The translations under genes and the position numbers were made by a program. Source: Alteromonas sp. 1_MG-2023 (lineage in GTDB: Bacteria; Pseudomonadota; Gammaproteobacteria; Enterobacterales; Alteromonadaceae). Taken from it: 64,000 nucleotides of DNA. Below the pieces are notes generated by a model. It searched no databases. It saw only the letters and a list, made by a program, of their open reading frames with translations, and was not told the origin of the DNA. Shown piece after piece: positions 8,436-17,347 of the stretch. The first letter of the stretch is position 1. Each line of letters starts with the position of its first letter. The stretch covers positions 284,668-348,667 of the forward strand of contig NZ_JAUOQH010000004.1 in the NCBI RefSeq assembly GCF_030547075.1, written 5' to 3'.

Positions 8436-9983
8436 TTATTGCGCTGTAAGTATGGTATCAATTAATCCGCGGTGCGAGGGAAGCCGTTCTGTTAACTGCA
8501 TGATCAGCGACTTGTTCAATTGAAATTGTTTACTTGCAAGTTCGTGCTTCGTCAAAGAGCGTGCGTATTGACTAACTTGGGTGCTGTGCGCCATTCCATA
8601 AAGTATGTAGCGATAACTTTGCGCACTAAAAACTTCATCTATACCTGAAAAATCACTGTCCAAAACAGGTCGATATTGCCACTCTTCAAGTAACAACTGT
8701 AACCGTTCTGGAATACTATCTTGCGCCTTGTTTGCCAGCCAAAAAGCCTCGTTGCGGTTACTTAGCAAATAGTGCAATTTAAGAAACTCAATAGTACGCT
8801 GCCATTTATAAGTCAGCGATGCATTAAAGCGCTTAGCCACGTGAGGCATCACTTCTCTGCAAGCAGGAAGTTGCTCGGCTAGTTGAGAAGCACTTTGTTC
8901 AATTAGCATCAATGACGAAGCTTCAAGGGGCTCTAAAAATCCACTTGATAGCCCAATCGATACGCAGTTTTTTTCCCAAAACTTTTCTCGATAACCGGTC
9001 TTGTAACTTATTTTTCTGAAGCTTTCGGGAATTTCTGCATTCGTATCAATAGCTTTTATGTAACGACTTAACGTTGCAGTAGCCTCTTCACCTGATTGAT
9101 ATCTAGATGAATAAACATAGCCGGTGCCCCGACGCTCTTGTAAGCCAATATCCCAAATCCAACCAGCCTCTTGCGCGGTAGAAAGGGTATGACATGCAAT
9201 AGGTTGGTGTGTGTCGGCGTAAGGAAGTTGATGTACAAGTGCCGAGTCTGAAAACAACACATTGGATGCATCCACCATCGACACTTTTAACGCTTTTTCG
9301 ATGAGTAACGCTGAAAACCCAGAACAGTCGACAAACATATCGCCATAAACATGACCGCTGTTTGCCGTAGTCACATAGTTGATACCTTCAACGCTTGTGA
9401 CAACGTCTGTTACGTCATCAACAATATGTTTTACACCCAAGTTATTTGTACAATGATTACGTAGAAGGGTAATGAACTTACCAGCATCTAAGTGAAATCC
9501 GTAGTTAGCACTAAAGCTCTGCTTCGCGTTGACACCTAATTTAGGCGCTAAACCTTGATCGCACAGGGTAGGCTGAAAACAAACAGCCTGTGCATATTGT
9601 TGAATAGCTTCATACTTATTGGTAAGCCAATAAGGCGTGATATCGATATTAGCAGACCCTTGGGGTGCGCTAAACGGATGGTAATAGCTAGAACGTTCTT
9701 GGTGCGTGTGCCAATCAACAAACTTACTCGCTTGTTTAAAGGTTGCCGAGGCATGCTTAATCACTTCACTTTCAGCAATACCTATTTTAGCTAAGGTACT
9801 TCGCATAGTAGGCCAAGTACCTTCGCCTACGCCAATAGGGTGCACAGTGTCTGATTCGATAACGGTAACGGTTAAGCGTTTACCGTTTTCGTTTTGTAGC
9901 GAGTGTGAAGCGGCTAGTAAGCCAGCAGTTAGCCAGCCTGCTGTACCGCCACCTACCACAACAAAACTATCTATTGGTGTCAT
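8436..9983 (-). CDS. Flavin-dependent tryptophan-halogenase family protein
   Basis: The 515-residue protein has an N-terminal FAD-binding GGGTAGW (residues 11-17), the lysine equivalent to the catalytic lysine of PrnA/RebH in ATFKQASKFVDW (Lys83), and the GFLEPLEAS motif (about 348-356) holding the conserved acidic residue. The signature WxWxIP appears as WIWDIG (275-280), with Gly in place of Pro. The family halogenates aromatic compounds, but members encoded in TonB-receptor sugar loci have no established substrate. Halogenation is therefore not implied. The start is ATG, 13 bp after the symporter stop, so the genes form one unit. Confidence 0.85.
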   Translation of the reverse strand: MTPIDSFVVVGGGTAGWLTAGLLAASHSLQNENGKRLTVTVIESDTVHPIGVGEGTWPTMRSTLAKIGIAESEVIKHASATFKQASKFVDWHTHQERSSYYHPFSAPQGSANIDITPYWLTNKYEAIQQYAQAVCFQPTLCDQGLAPKLGVNAKQSFSANYGFHLDAGKFITLLRNHCTNNLGVKHIVDDVTDVVTSVEGINYVTTANSGHVYGDMFVDCSGFSALLIEKALKVSMVDASNVLFSDSALVHQLPYADTHQPIACHTLSTAQEAGWIWDIGLQERRGTGYVYSSRYQSGEEATATLSRYIKAIDTNAEIPESFRKISYKTGYREKFWEKNCVSIGLSSGFLEPLEASSLMLIEQSASQLAEQLPACREVMPHVAKRFNASLTYKWQRTIEFLKLHYLLSNRNEAFWLANKAQDSIPERLQLLLEEWQYRPVLDSDFSGIDEVFSAQSYRYILYGMAHSTQVSQYARSLTKHELASKQFQLNKSLIMQLTERLPSHRGLIDTILTAQ

Positions 9984-9996
9984 ATATTCCGGCTAT

Positions 9997-11439
9997 TTAG
10001 TCAGCGTCAACTAGTCTGCCACGCCATTGCGCAGACTGCTTAAATACTAATTTGTTGAGTGCTAATGCTACTGCTATGCAGCTAATTAACGTTACTAACA
10101 TCAAGTGAATGTAATGCAGTTCAAACGGTGCGTGAATGAAGCTGAAATATGAATATAAAAGCACACCGAATACCACGGCAGATATGCCTGCATAAGGGTT
10201 AACGTTATTGAATAATAGACCCACTATGAAAATAGACAAAATAGGCATGCTGAGCAAACCATACAACTCTTGTAGCAAGTTGATAATACTTTCAGCTTGG
10301 GCATAAATAGGTACCATCACTAGTGATACAACAGTAAGAATTGCCGTAACCATACCGCTAAGCTTTGCTACTTCTGGTTTCTTATTCACGTAGGCTTCAT
10401 GGATGTCGCAGACATACAACGCAGTTGCTGAATTCAGGTTACTGTTATAGGTAGTGAGTACCGCAGCAGCTAAAGCAGCAGCAAATACACCAGATAACCA
10501 ATCAGGTAACACATCGCCTACTAGCGTGCCGTAGGCCGCATCGTTAATATCGCCGTAAAGTTTATACGAGATAATGCCCGGGACGACGATAATGGTCGGT
10601 ACTATGATGAAACGAATGATAGCAGCGGCGTAAACCCCTTTTTGCGCTTCTTTTATGTTTGGCGCAGCCATCGCACGTTGTGTAATGGTTTGGTTAGTAC
10701 TCCAATAAAACGTTTGAATGAAAATCATACCTGTAAGCAGTGTCTGCCATGGAAGTGGAGAATCCGCATCACCTATCAGGGTTAAACGCTCCGCTGGAAT
10801 TCCAGAGAAATCAAAGTCGATAGCAACCATTGCAAGTACCACTACTACGATAGCCATAACAAGTAACAGTACACCTGAATAGGTATCTGAAACAGCTACC
10901 GCGCGCAGCCCGCCAAATATAGCGTATAGCGCACCTATTACAGCAAATGCAGTCGCGACATACATAAGTGGTAGGTCTAAGTTGAACATATTAATCATGA
11001 ATAAAGAGCCAGAATAGATAACCGCTGGCATGAATATAAGACTACTTCCTAAGAAGAACAGCAGCCCGATAAGCGCACGAATATGTTTATTGCTGTAACG
11101 CTTTTCTAAAAGCTCAGTAGTGGTTGTACACTGATAATGATAATAAACAGGAAGGAAAATTCGGGCTAGAATTATTAAACCTATAACAGCTGCAAATTCC
11201 CACCACGCGAGCAACGCCATCTGGTTGCCATTCATACCTACCAATTGGTCGGTACTTAAGTTTGTTAAGGTAATAGAGCCCGCGACAAAGATCCACGTAA
11301 GACCGCCGCCAGCTAGAAAGTATTCTTTAGTTTCACTTGCTGTACTGTGCCCATGTCCGCGGCACTTTATATAGGTAAGTAACCCGATAAGTGCGGTAAT
11401 AACGAAGAAGACGATGATTTGGATTAAGCTGCCTGACAC
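9997..11439 (-). CDS. SSS-family sodium/solute symporter, probable sugar (galactose/galactoside) importer
   Basis: The 480-residue membrane protein has about 13 predicted helices. It carries SSS-family signatures reminiscent of the Vibrio sodium/galactose symporter: EYFLAGGGLTW (about 39-49), NLSTDQLVGMNG (about 60-71), YAIFGGLRAV (about 172-181), the segment NQTITQRAMAA and a helix AALAAAVLTTYNSNLNSAT. It is expected to import a monosaccharide or small oligosaccharide with sodium. Its position between the TonB receptor and the GH36 enzyme makes galactose or an alpha-galactoside the best guess. It starts with GTG (position 11439) behind GAGGAG. A terminator hairpin separates it from the receptor gene. 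Confidence 0.85.
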   Translation of the reverse strand: MSGSLIQIIVFFVITALIGLLTYIKCRGHGHSTASETKEYFLAGGGLTWIFVAGSITLTNLSTDQLVGMNGNQMALLAWWEFAAVIGLIILARIFLPVYYHYQCTTTTELLEKRYSNKHIRALIGLLFFLGSSLIFMPAVIYSGSLFMINMFNLDLPLMYVATAFAVIGALYAIFGGLRAVAVSDTYSGVLLLVMAIVVVVLAMVAIDFDFSGIPAERLTLIGDADSPLPWQTLLTGMIFIQTFYWSTNQTITQRAMAAPNIKEAQKGVYAAAIIRFIIVPTIIVVPGIISYKLYGDINDAAYGTLVGDVLPDWLSGVFAAALAAAVLTTYNSNLNSATALYVCDIHEAYVNKKPEVAKLSGMVTAILTVVSLVMVPIYAQAESIINLLQELYGLLSMPILSIFIVGLLFNNVNPYAGISAVVFGVLLYSYFSFIHAPFELHYIHLMLVTLISCIAVALALNKLVFKQSAQWRGRLVDAD

Positions 11440-11460
11440 AAAAAACTCCTCAGCAGTAGA

Positions 11461-11492
11461 AACAACAAAAAGGGGGCGAGAGTGCCCCCTTT
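11461..11492 (-). terminator. Terminator/attenuator between TonB receptor and symporter genes
   Basis: On the plus strand AAAGGGGGC (11469-11477) and GCCCCCTTT (11484-11492) form a 9-bp stem with a GAGAGT loop. Read on the minus strand it is followed by TTTTTGTTGTT. It would leave receptor mRNA in excess over the downstream genes. Confidence 0.75.
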
Positions 11493-11506
11493 CATTCTAG
11501 GTATAA

Positions 11507-14251
11507 TTAGAAGTTAGCACGTACGCCAACTGCATAGCGAGCACCATCATTCACTTGTTGTACAAAGTGTTCTGATAGGCGTCCACGACGGGTTAGCTCT
11601 TCTTCGGTAATATTAATACCTTCGAAGAATACGGTAACGGTTTCATTAACATCATAGCTTACGCTCATATCCACTTGGGTATATGTCTCTGTGAACAGAG
11701 GCTCAGTACCACCAAGCGAGCTTACTGCTTCTTGCATGAAAGTTTCACGGTTGTTCAGTGCTACACGGGCCTGGAACGCGTCTTTTTCATAGAAAAGTGT
11801 AATGTTCTGAGAGTTACCTAATCCTGGTAGGCTAAATTCCGCATCAGAATTTACGATAGTCGCGTTAGCCTGAATACCAAAGCCACTTTCTAGCGTGTGT
11901 AACCATGCTAGCTCGATACCTTCAACATTCAATGTTTCGCCATTACGAGGACGAAGGACACTAAATGTATACTCACCGCTATCTAAGAATAAAGATTCTT
12001 CTTCAGTAGATGAAGAGATGAAGTCTTCGACTTCTTTATTAAATGCAGCTGCGGAGAAGTAACTTGTATCATCATAATACCATTCTAAAGATACATCCCA
12101 ACTGGTTGCACTATACGGCTTAAGCTCGGTGTTACCCGCTTGAGCTTGCAAGTTACCTGGTCGAGAAACGGTTACGTTGAACACAGGTACTAGATCGTCC
12201 ATCATTGGGCGAGTTAGTGTTTCTGAGTAAGCGTAACGAAGGTATAAATCGTCAGCTAATTGCAGTTTCACGTTTACATTAGGCAGTAAAGACGAGTAGC
12301 TATTCTTCTCGTTTATAGCAGTACCAACATCTGTTGCGTAAACGATATTGTAATCTGAAGGATCGTTCGGAATAACTTGTAGATCTTGAACTTCTTGAAT
12401 CGTTCCATCCACCGATGTATCAGTTTCGGTATAACGGAAACCGAAATTAATATCTAATGGTAAATCTGAGATTTCAGTTTGGAAATAGAACTGCGTATAC
12501 ACACTCAGTAATTCTTCACCAACAACATATGAGTCAGCACTTGGTTGTGGGTCAGAAATATTGGTTGCATCAAGCGCTGCGCGAACGTCTTCAAATGATG
12601 AGCCAGTTGCATCAGCAATCTGTTGTGCAGCTTCGTCAGAATTGGCGTAGTCAAAATAAGCTTCAGGATCGTACGTTAACCATTGGTTAGGTACACCGTC
12701 AAAGTAGTTTTTGGCAGTAAATACTGATAATAACTCGTCTGGCAAATCAAATTGGTAGCCACAGTAAATACTACAGGCAGATGCGTATAGGCGAGTATTG
12801 TCTTTTTCACGGTCTTGGTAGTAAACACCGAAGTCCATTTTATAAAAAGCGTTATCTGAATCGGGCACCCAAGTAAAGTCTGCACGGTATTCAGAGATTG
12901 TGTCTTCCGTATTATAACCGTTACGCTCATTGTAGTGCATACGGCCTAACGATGGAGTTTGCAATGCAGCATCGCCGCCATCTACGGTAAGCGTAGGTGT
13001 GTCACCAGAAAAATCGACACTGTAAGCATTGTTATAACCAACCACTGTGAAGTAGTTATCACCGCCGCTGTTATCTTTAGCTGTCGATGTTGATAAATCG
13101 ATTACTGCGGTAAGGTTATCGTTAACCAACCACTCAAAATTAGCGCCAAACGCTTGAATCTCTACATCTCGGCCGTAGCGACGACGGATGAAATCAGTAG
13201 CACCACCAACGCCATCTACTAATGTGCTGTCTAAGCTAGTAAGTGAGCCATTGTCATTAAATGTCATGTTATCTAAGTTGCTGTCGGTGAACCAATGGCC
13301 AACACTGGTTGCATCAGAATCTACTTCGAACTTAGAGTACAAACCGTCAAGGGTAAGTACCATGTCATCATTTGGAGCATATTGAACGACTAAGTTACCC
13401 GATGTTCTTTCACGGTCTACTAAATCAACGATTTGGTCGAAGTTTTGTGGAACATAAACACCATTGTATTGAGAGCTATCTGCATAGTCTGGGTTATCTA
13501 GTTCTGAACGATCGGTAACGCTAACATCTGGACGCCAGTAACGAGTTTCCAACATATTAGTTTGTAGTTTGCGTTGTTGGAAAGAAGCGGCTGCAAGTAC
13601 GCCAAGTTTGCCATCTAAAAAGGTGTTAGTGATAAGCCCTGAAACTTGTGGTGTCGTTTCTTCAGAAATATCTTCATACATACCTTTAACACTGGCAACG
13701 GCTTTGAAGCCATCAAAAGCGAGCGGGCGAGCCGTTGTTACTTCTACAGTAGAACCTATACCACCTTCTTGCATAGAAGCTAGTGGGCTTTTATAAACCT
13801 TAGCGCCACTGATAAGTTCAGCAGGAAGTGTATCGAAGCTAAATGCTCTGCCTTGATTCTCGGTAGCAATTTGACGACCATTTACAAGAACGGTGTTGAA
13901 GTCGGGGCCAAAACCACGAACGGTAATAAATTGACCTTCCCCACCACTTCTATCGATTGCAACACCGGTAATACGCTGAAGCGACTCTGCAACGTTTTGA
14001 TCTGGAAACTTACCAATATCTTCGGCAGTAATACCGTCGTAAACAACATCAGATGCTTTTTTATCTAACATCGATGCTTTTAGAGAGCTGGTAAAACCTT
14101 TAACTTCAATAATTTCAACTTGATCATCTGAAGGTGTCGCTTCTTCTTGAGCGAATACCAACGGGGCGTGTAAGGCAGAAGCAATAGCAACACCTAGCAG
14201 TGAGCGTTTTGCTATTGGACCTAATAATGATGTGTTAATTTTATGTGTCAC
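11507..14251 (-). CDS. TonB-dependent outer-membrane receptor (carbohydrate type)
   Basis: The 914-residue protein has a signal peptide ending LVFA (residue 34), a TonB-box-like EIIEVKG segment (about 46-52), a plug domain with IGKFPDQNVAESLQRITG (about 77-94) and VRGFGPDFNTVLVNGRQ, then a 22-strand-type beta-barrel. It ends in an aromatic C-terminal residue (RANF), as outer-membrane proteins do. This plug style is typical of receptors in carbohydrate utilisation loci of Alteromonadales and Xanthomonadales. It heads the minus-strand locus. The start is GTG (14251) behind ACGGAG. Its ligand is inferred to be an alpha-galactoside from the GH36 neighbour. Confidence 0.9.
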   Translation of the reverse strand: MTHKINTSLLGPIAKRSLLGVAIASALHAPLVFAQEEATPSDDQVEIIEVKGFTSSLKASMLDKKASDVVYDGITAEDIGKFPDQNVAESLQRITGVAIDRSGGEGQFITVRGFGPDFNTVLVNGRQIATENQGRAFSFDTLPAELISGAKVYKSPLASMQEGGIGSTVEVTTARPLAFDGFKAVASVKGMYEDISEETTPQVSGLITNTFLDGKLGVLAAASFQQRKLQTNMLETRYWRPDVSVTDRSELDNPDYADSSQYNGVYVPQNFDQIVDLVDRERTSGNLVVQYAPNDDMVLTLDGLYSKFEVDSDATSVGHWFTDSNLDNMTFNDNGSLTSLDSTLVDGVGGATDFIRRRYGRDVEIQAFGANFEWLVNDNLTAVIDLSTSTAKDNSGGDNYFTVVGYNNAYSVDFSGDTPTLTVDGGDAALQTPSLGRMHYNERNGYNTEDTISEYRADFTWVPDSDNAFYKMDFGVYYQDREKDNTRLYASACSIYCGYQFDLPDELLSVFTAKNYFDGVPNQWLTYDPEAYFDYANSDEAAQQIADATGSSFEDVRAALDATNISDPQPSADSYVVGEELLSVYTQFYFQTEISDLPLDINFGFRYTETDTSVDGTIQEVQDLQVIPNDPSDYNIVYATDVGTAINEKNSYSSLLPNVNVKLQLADDLYLRYAYSETLTRPMMDDLVPVFNVTVSRPGNLQAQAGNTELKPYSATSWDVSLEWYYDDTSYFSAAAFNKEVEDFISSSTEEESLFLDSGEYTFSVLRPRNGETLNVEGIELAWLHTLESGFGIQANATIVNSDAEFSLPGLGNSQNITLFYEKDAFQARVALNNRETFMQEAVSSLGGTEPLFTETYTQVDMSVSYDVNETVTVFFEGINITEEELTRRGRLSEHFVQQVNDGARYAVGVRANF

Positions 14252-14419
14252 TGTGTTTTCTCCGTAAGTAGGCTATTTTCTACTTAGTTTGCGTACAAAT
14301 AGCGTAATAAGTATGTTCGGATCAATGTTATTAACATTCTTTTTACACGTTTAGTAACCTAAATTTCTAATTATTGTTATTAAGATGCTGAAATTAAAGG
14401 CTTTTAAAAATTAAGGAAT

Positions 14420-14437
14420 AAGGTAAACGTTTTCCTT
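14420..14437. promoter_or_regulatory. LacI-family-type operator upstream of the TonB receptor gene
   Basis: AAGGTAAACGTTTTCCTT is an 18-bp inverted repeat with one mismatched pair and a central CG. It shares AAACGTTT and the AAGG/CCTT arms with the palindrome in front of the GH36 gene, but is 2 bp shorter. It lies about 170 bp upstream of the receptor start in an A+T-rich 292-bp spacer. Confidence 0.6.
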
Positions 14438-14543
14438 AATTTTTGATAGTAACACAAATTTGGATTGTAATGACAATGTTATAAAAATATTTTTTTATAT
14501 TAATAGCGCGATTTATTACCGCGCTATATAAGGAGGGAGTAAA

Positions 14544-16028
14544 TTAGCTGCAGCGAATGCGGGCAACGGCGTTTTTCCAGCCATCATAGGCCTTGTCACG
14601 CTCTTCTTTGGAAAGCCGAGGTGTGAAAATACTGTCGCTTTTCCAGCACTCGGTAAGGGAATCAACCGATGTAAATACACCGGCCTGAAGACCTGCAAGG
14701 AATGCGGCGCCAAGTGCGGTGGTTTCGGTAATTTCAGGGCGTTCAACTTCTGCACCTAATACGTCAGACAAGAAGCCCATCACCCAGTCATTTCGGGACA
14801 TTCCGCCATCTACGCGAATAGTCGTTGGTCTTGCACCATCGCTTTCCATGGCTTTTTGTAAATCTTTGGTTTGGTAGCATACTGATTGTAAACCAGCGGC
14901 AACTATTTCACTTATTCCCGTATCGCGAGTTAACCCTAAAATTGCTCCACGAGCATCAGGATCCCAATAAGGCGCGCCTAACCCGGTAAATGCAGGCACA
15001 AGGAAAACACCGTTATCTTGACGGGCTCTTTGGGCCAAGGCTTCAGTTTCTGAAGCATCATCAATAAGCTTTAAGCCATCCCGTAGCCATTGCACAGTAG
15101 CGCCGGCCATAAAGATACTGCCCTCTAAGGCGTAAGTGGTTTTACCATTTAGCCTGTAACCGACGGTAGTTAACAAACGATTCTTAGATTGAAGCGGCTC
15201 ATCGCCCGTATTCAAAATCATAAAACAGCCAGTACCATAGGTACTTTTCGCCATGCCTTTTTCAAAGCAAGCCTGGCCAACAAGCGCAGCTTGCTGATCG
15301 CCCGCCACACCTTGAATAGGAATGTTGCAGCCTAAAATATCTTTATCAACAACACCAAATTCATCAGCACAATCCATAACTTCTGGCAGCATTGATTTAG
15401 GGATATTAAAGGTGTCGAGTAATCTCTCATCCCAGCATTGCTCGTTAATGTCGAACAGCATAGTACGGGATGCGTTGGTAGCATCGGTTTTATGAGATTC
15501 GCCGTTGGTCAAACGCCAAATCAAAAATGTATCGACGGTACCGAAAAGGAGTTCGCCGGCTTCGGCCTGGTCGCGTGCGCCATCTACATTATCTAAGATC
15601 CAAGCCAATTTAGAGGCCGAAAAATAAGGGTCTAGCAACAAACCTGTGGATTCGGTGATATGCGCAACTAGGCTTTCATCGTCATCAAGCTCGCGGCATT
15701 GCTGAGCGGTACGCCTGTCTTGCCACACTATAGCGGGGTACACAGGTTTGCCCGTGTTTTTGTTCCACACCAGGGTGGTTTCACGTTGGTTGGTGATCCC
15801 TACCGTGGCGATATCTTCAGGTGATACCGAGCATTTATCAAACACCTGCTTCATGGTAGTGGTTACGCTTTCCCAAATTTCTTCAGGATCGTGCTCTACC
15901 CATCCATCTTGAGGATATTTTTGAGAAAACTCTTGTTGAGCAACGGCTACAATGGCGCCATCTGGTGCAAAGATAATGCTACGCGAACTCGTAGTTCCTT
16001 GGTCTATGGCAAGAATATATTGGCCCAT
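14544..16028 (-). CDS. glpK: Glycerol kinase
   Basis: ATP-dependent phosphorylation of glycerol to sn-glycerol 3-phosphate, in the cytoplasm. The start is taken at position 16028 ([10 protein letters not shown]) because AGGAGACGTGTC directly precedes that ATG; an upstream in-frame ATG has no support. The resulting 494-residue protein has the FGGY-kinase ATP loop DQGTTSSR (9-16) and the signatures [13 protein letters not shown] and [13 protein letters not shown] (about 355-367), and matches the usual length of GlpK. It is divergent from glpR. No glpF facilitator gene lies nearby. The C-terminal end is close to an inverted repeat (14503-14527) without a U-tract. Confidence 0.96.
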   Translation of the reverse strand: MGQYILAIDQGTTSSRSIIFAPDGAIVAVAQQEFSQKYPQDGWVEHDPEEIWESVTTTMKQVFDKCSVSPEDIATVGITNQRETTLVWNKNTGKPVYPAIVWQDRRTAQQCRELDDDESLVAHITESTGLLLDPYFSASKLAWILDNVDGARDQAEAGELLFGTVDTFLIWRLTNGESHKTDATNASRTMLFDINEQCWDERLLDTFNIPKSMLPEVMDCADEFGVVDKDILGCNIPIQGVAGDQQAALVGQACFEKGMAKSTYGTGCFMILNTGDEPLQSKNRLLTTVGYRLNGKTTYALEGSIFMAGATVQWLRDGLKLIDDASETEALAQRARQDNGVFLVPAFTGLGAPYWDPDARGAILGLTRDTGISEIVAAGLQSVCYQTKDLQKAMESDGARPTTIRVDGGMSRNDWVMGFLSDVLGAEVERPEITETTALGAAFLAGLQAGVFTSVDSLTECWKSDSIFTPRLSKEERDKAYDGWKNAVARIRCS

Positions 16029-16103
16029 GACACGTCTCCTGAACATAATTTGCTAAGAGTTTGCACCATTTACACCAGTTTAACAATGCTATATTTTCGA
16101 AAA

Positions 16104-16121
16104 CGAACATTTCAGTGTTCG
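16104..16121. promoter_or_regulatory. Probable GlpR operator between glpK and glpR
   Basis: CGAACA (16104-16109) and TGTTCG (16116-16121) are a perfect 6-bp inverted repeat around a 6-nt spacer. These are the half-sites of the known E. coli GlpR consensus (ATGTTCG...CGAACAT), in the divergent glpK-glpR control region. Confidence 0.65.
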
Positions 16122-16184
16122 AATTGCCATAGGCAGGGTAAGATGAACCACGTATAATAAAGAAGCCACAGCAGGAGTGACCCA

Positions 16185-16943
16185 ATGAACCAAACGCAAA
16201 GACACGAAAAAATTGTTAGTTTTATCAAGCAAAATGGCTTCATGTCTATTGATGATTTGGTGACTCGCTGCGACGTTACTCCGCAAACTATCCGCCGGGA
16301 TCTCAATCAACTAGCTGAAGCTGGCGTAGTTAGCCGATACCATGGTGGGGCAGGGCTTAACAGAAGTTGGGAAAATACCCCCTATCAAGAACGTAAAACG
16401 CAAAACAGCGAAGTTAAAGAACGCATTGCTGAAGCGGTGGCTAGCATGATCCCCGATGGCGCTTCGTTGTTTATTAATATCGGTACCACTACCGAAATGA
16501 TAGCCAGCAAACTGCTTAATCATAAAAATTTGCACGTAGTGACGAATAACATCCATGTCGCTACTATTCTTTCAGCAAAAGAAGACTTTTCAGTGATTAT
16601 CGCTGCCGGCGAGGTGCGTTATCGCGACGGCGGTATTATTGGTGAAGCAACTTGCGACTTCATCAGTCAATTTAGAATGGATTACGGCATTATAGGCATT
16701 AGTGGAATTAGCGCCGACGGCGCTTTGCTTGATTTTGACTTTCGAGAAGTAAAAGTTTCTCAAGCCATATTAGAACACACCCAGCACGTTATTCTTGCTG
16801 CCGATTACAGTAAGTTCGAGCGAAGAGCCATGGTAGAACAAGGCCATATCTCTCAAGTGGATTGCTTAGTCTGCGATCAATCACCACCTCCGGCTATTCG
16901 TAAAATTATCGATGAAAATAATATCAGTTTCGTTAAGGCCTAA
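16185..16943 (+). CDS. glpR: DeoR-family glycerol-3-phosphate regulon repressor
   Basis: The 252-residue protein has an N-terminal DeoR winged helix (about 8-60, including TPQTIRRDLNQL) and a C-terminal sugar-phosphate sensor domain of the isomerase-like fold (INIGTTTEM at about 104-112, NIHVATIL, IIGEATCDFI). It probably represses glpK and glpD and is released by glycerol 3-phosphate. AGGAG lies 8 bp before the ATG. It sits between glpK (divergent) and glpD (same strand), and matching TGTTCG half-sites occur in both control regions. Confidence 0.93.
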   Translation: MNQTQRHEKIVSFIKQNGFMSIDDLVTRCDVTPQTIRRDLNQLAEAGVVSRYHGGAGLNRSWENTPYQERKTQNSEVKERIAEAVASMIPDGASLFINIGTTTEMIASKLLNHKNLHVVTNNIHVATILSAKEDFSVIIAAGEVRYRDGGIIGEATCDFISQFRMDYGIIGISGISADGALLDFDFREVKVSQAILEHTQHVILAADYSKFERRAMVEQGHISQVDCLVCDQSPPPAIRKIIDENNISFVKA

Positions 16944-17347
16944 TTAACGAATACTCGCATCTGCAATCTTCTAATACCTATATCAAATCAATACCCATAC
17001 CAAATTCTTTATCAGTGTCAGTAACAGTAACAGTATCTTTATCTGTAATGGCGCCAGCGCCAGTTGATTCACTACACGCAATGCATTTATTCGTATGCGC
17101 TCAGTCATGCAGTGCAAAGCCCCCTGTCTTGTTAGCCACCAATTAGCTGCTATGTTTAAGTAAGCTAATGGCTATGTTTAATCATTGTTAGTAATTTTCG
17201 ATAAAAAGCTATCGGCTTTGAAAGGCAATGTATGGAGTACGGCGAAAAATACACTGAAATGTTCGTTAATGTTCGTTTTGTGTTGACATGTTTTCTTTTT
17301 GGTTGTCAAATAGCCAGCATGCAAGTGAAGCCGAAAGGGACGAGAAT
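16944..17347. other. 404-bp gene-free stretch between glpR and glpD
   Basis: No credible coding region is seen. The first 300 bp hold a short imperfect repeat of AGTAAC around 17018-17030 but no terminator that I can support for glpR. The last 100 bp hold the glpD control region (GlpR half-sites and a TTGACA box). Confidence 0.6.
17259..17311 (+). promoter_or_regulatory. glpD promoter with GlpR half-sites
   Basis: ATGTTCGTT occurs twice, at 17259-17267 and 17269-17277, as a direct repeat with a 10-bp period. It is followed by TTGACA (17283-17288) and, 17 bp on, TCAAAT (17306-17311). The half-sites match the GlpR consensus half-site. The promoter overlaps an upstream in-frame ATG at 17288, which supports the glpD start at 17348. 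Confidence 0.55.

Noticed and set aside
8393..8461. N-terminal extension of the SapC-like protein
   Set aside because: The 23 extra residues are not typical of the family, whose members start at MPxYxxLD, and the shorter form has an AGG at good spacing.
14503..14527. Rho-independent terminator for glpK
   Set aside because: ATAGCGCG/CGCGCTAT is a good 8-bp stem, but on the glpK strand it is followed by an A-rich, not U-rich, stretch.
16944..17250. A hidden small gene between glpR and glpD
   Set aside because: Frames are short and lack a start with a ribosome binding site; the composition is low in complexity in places.
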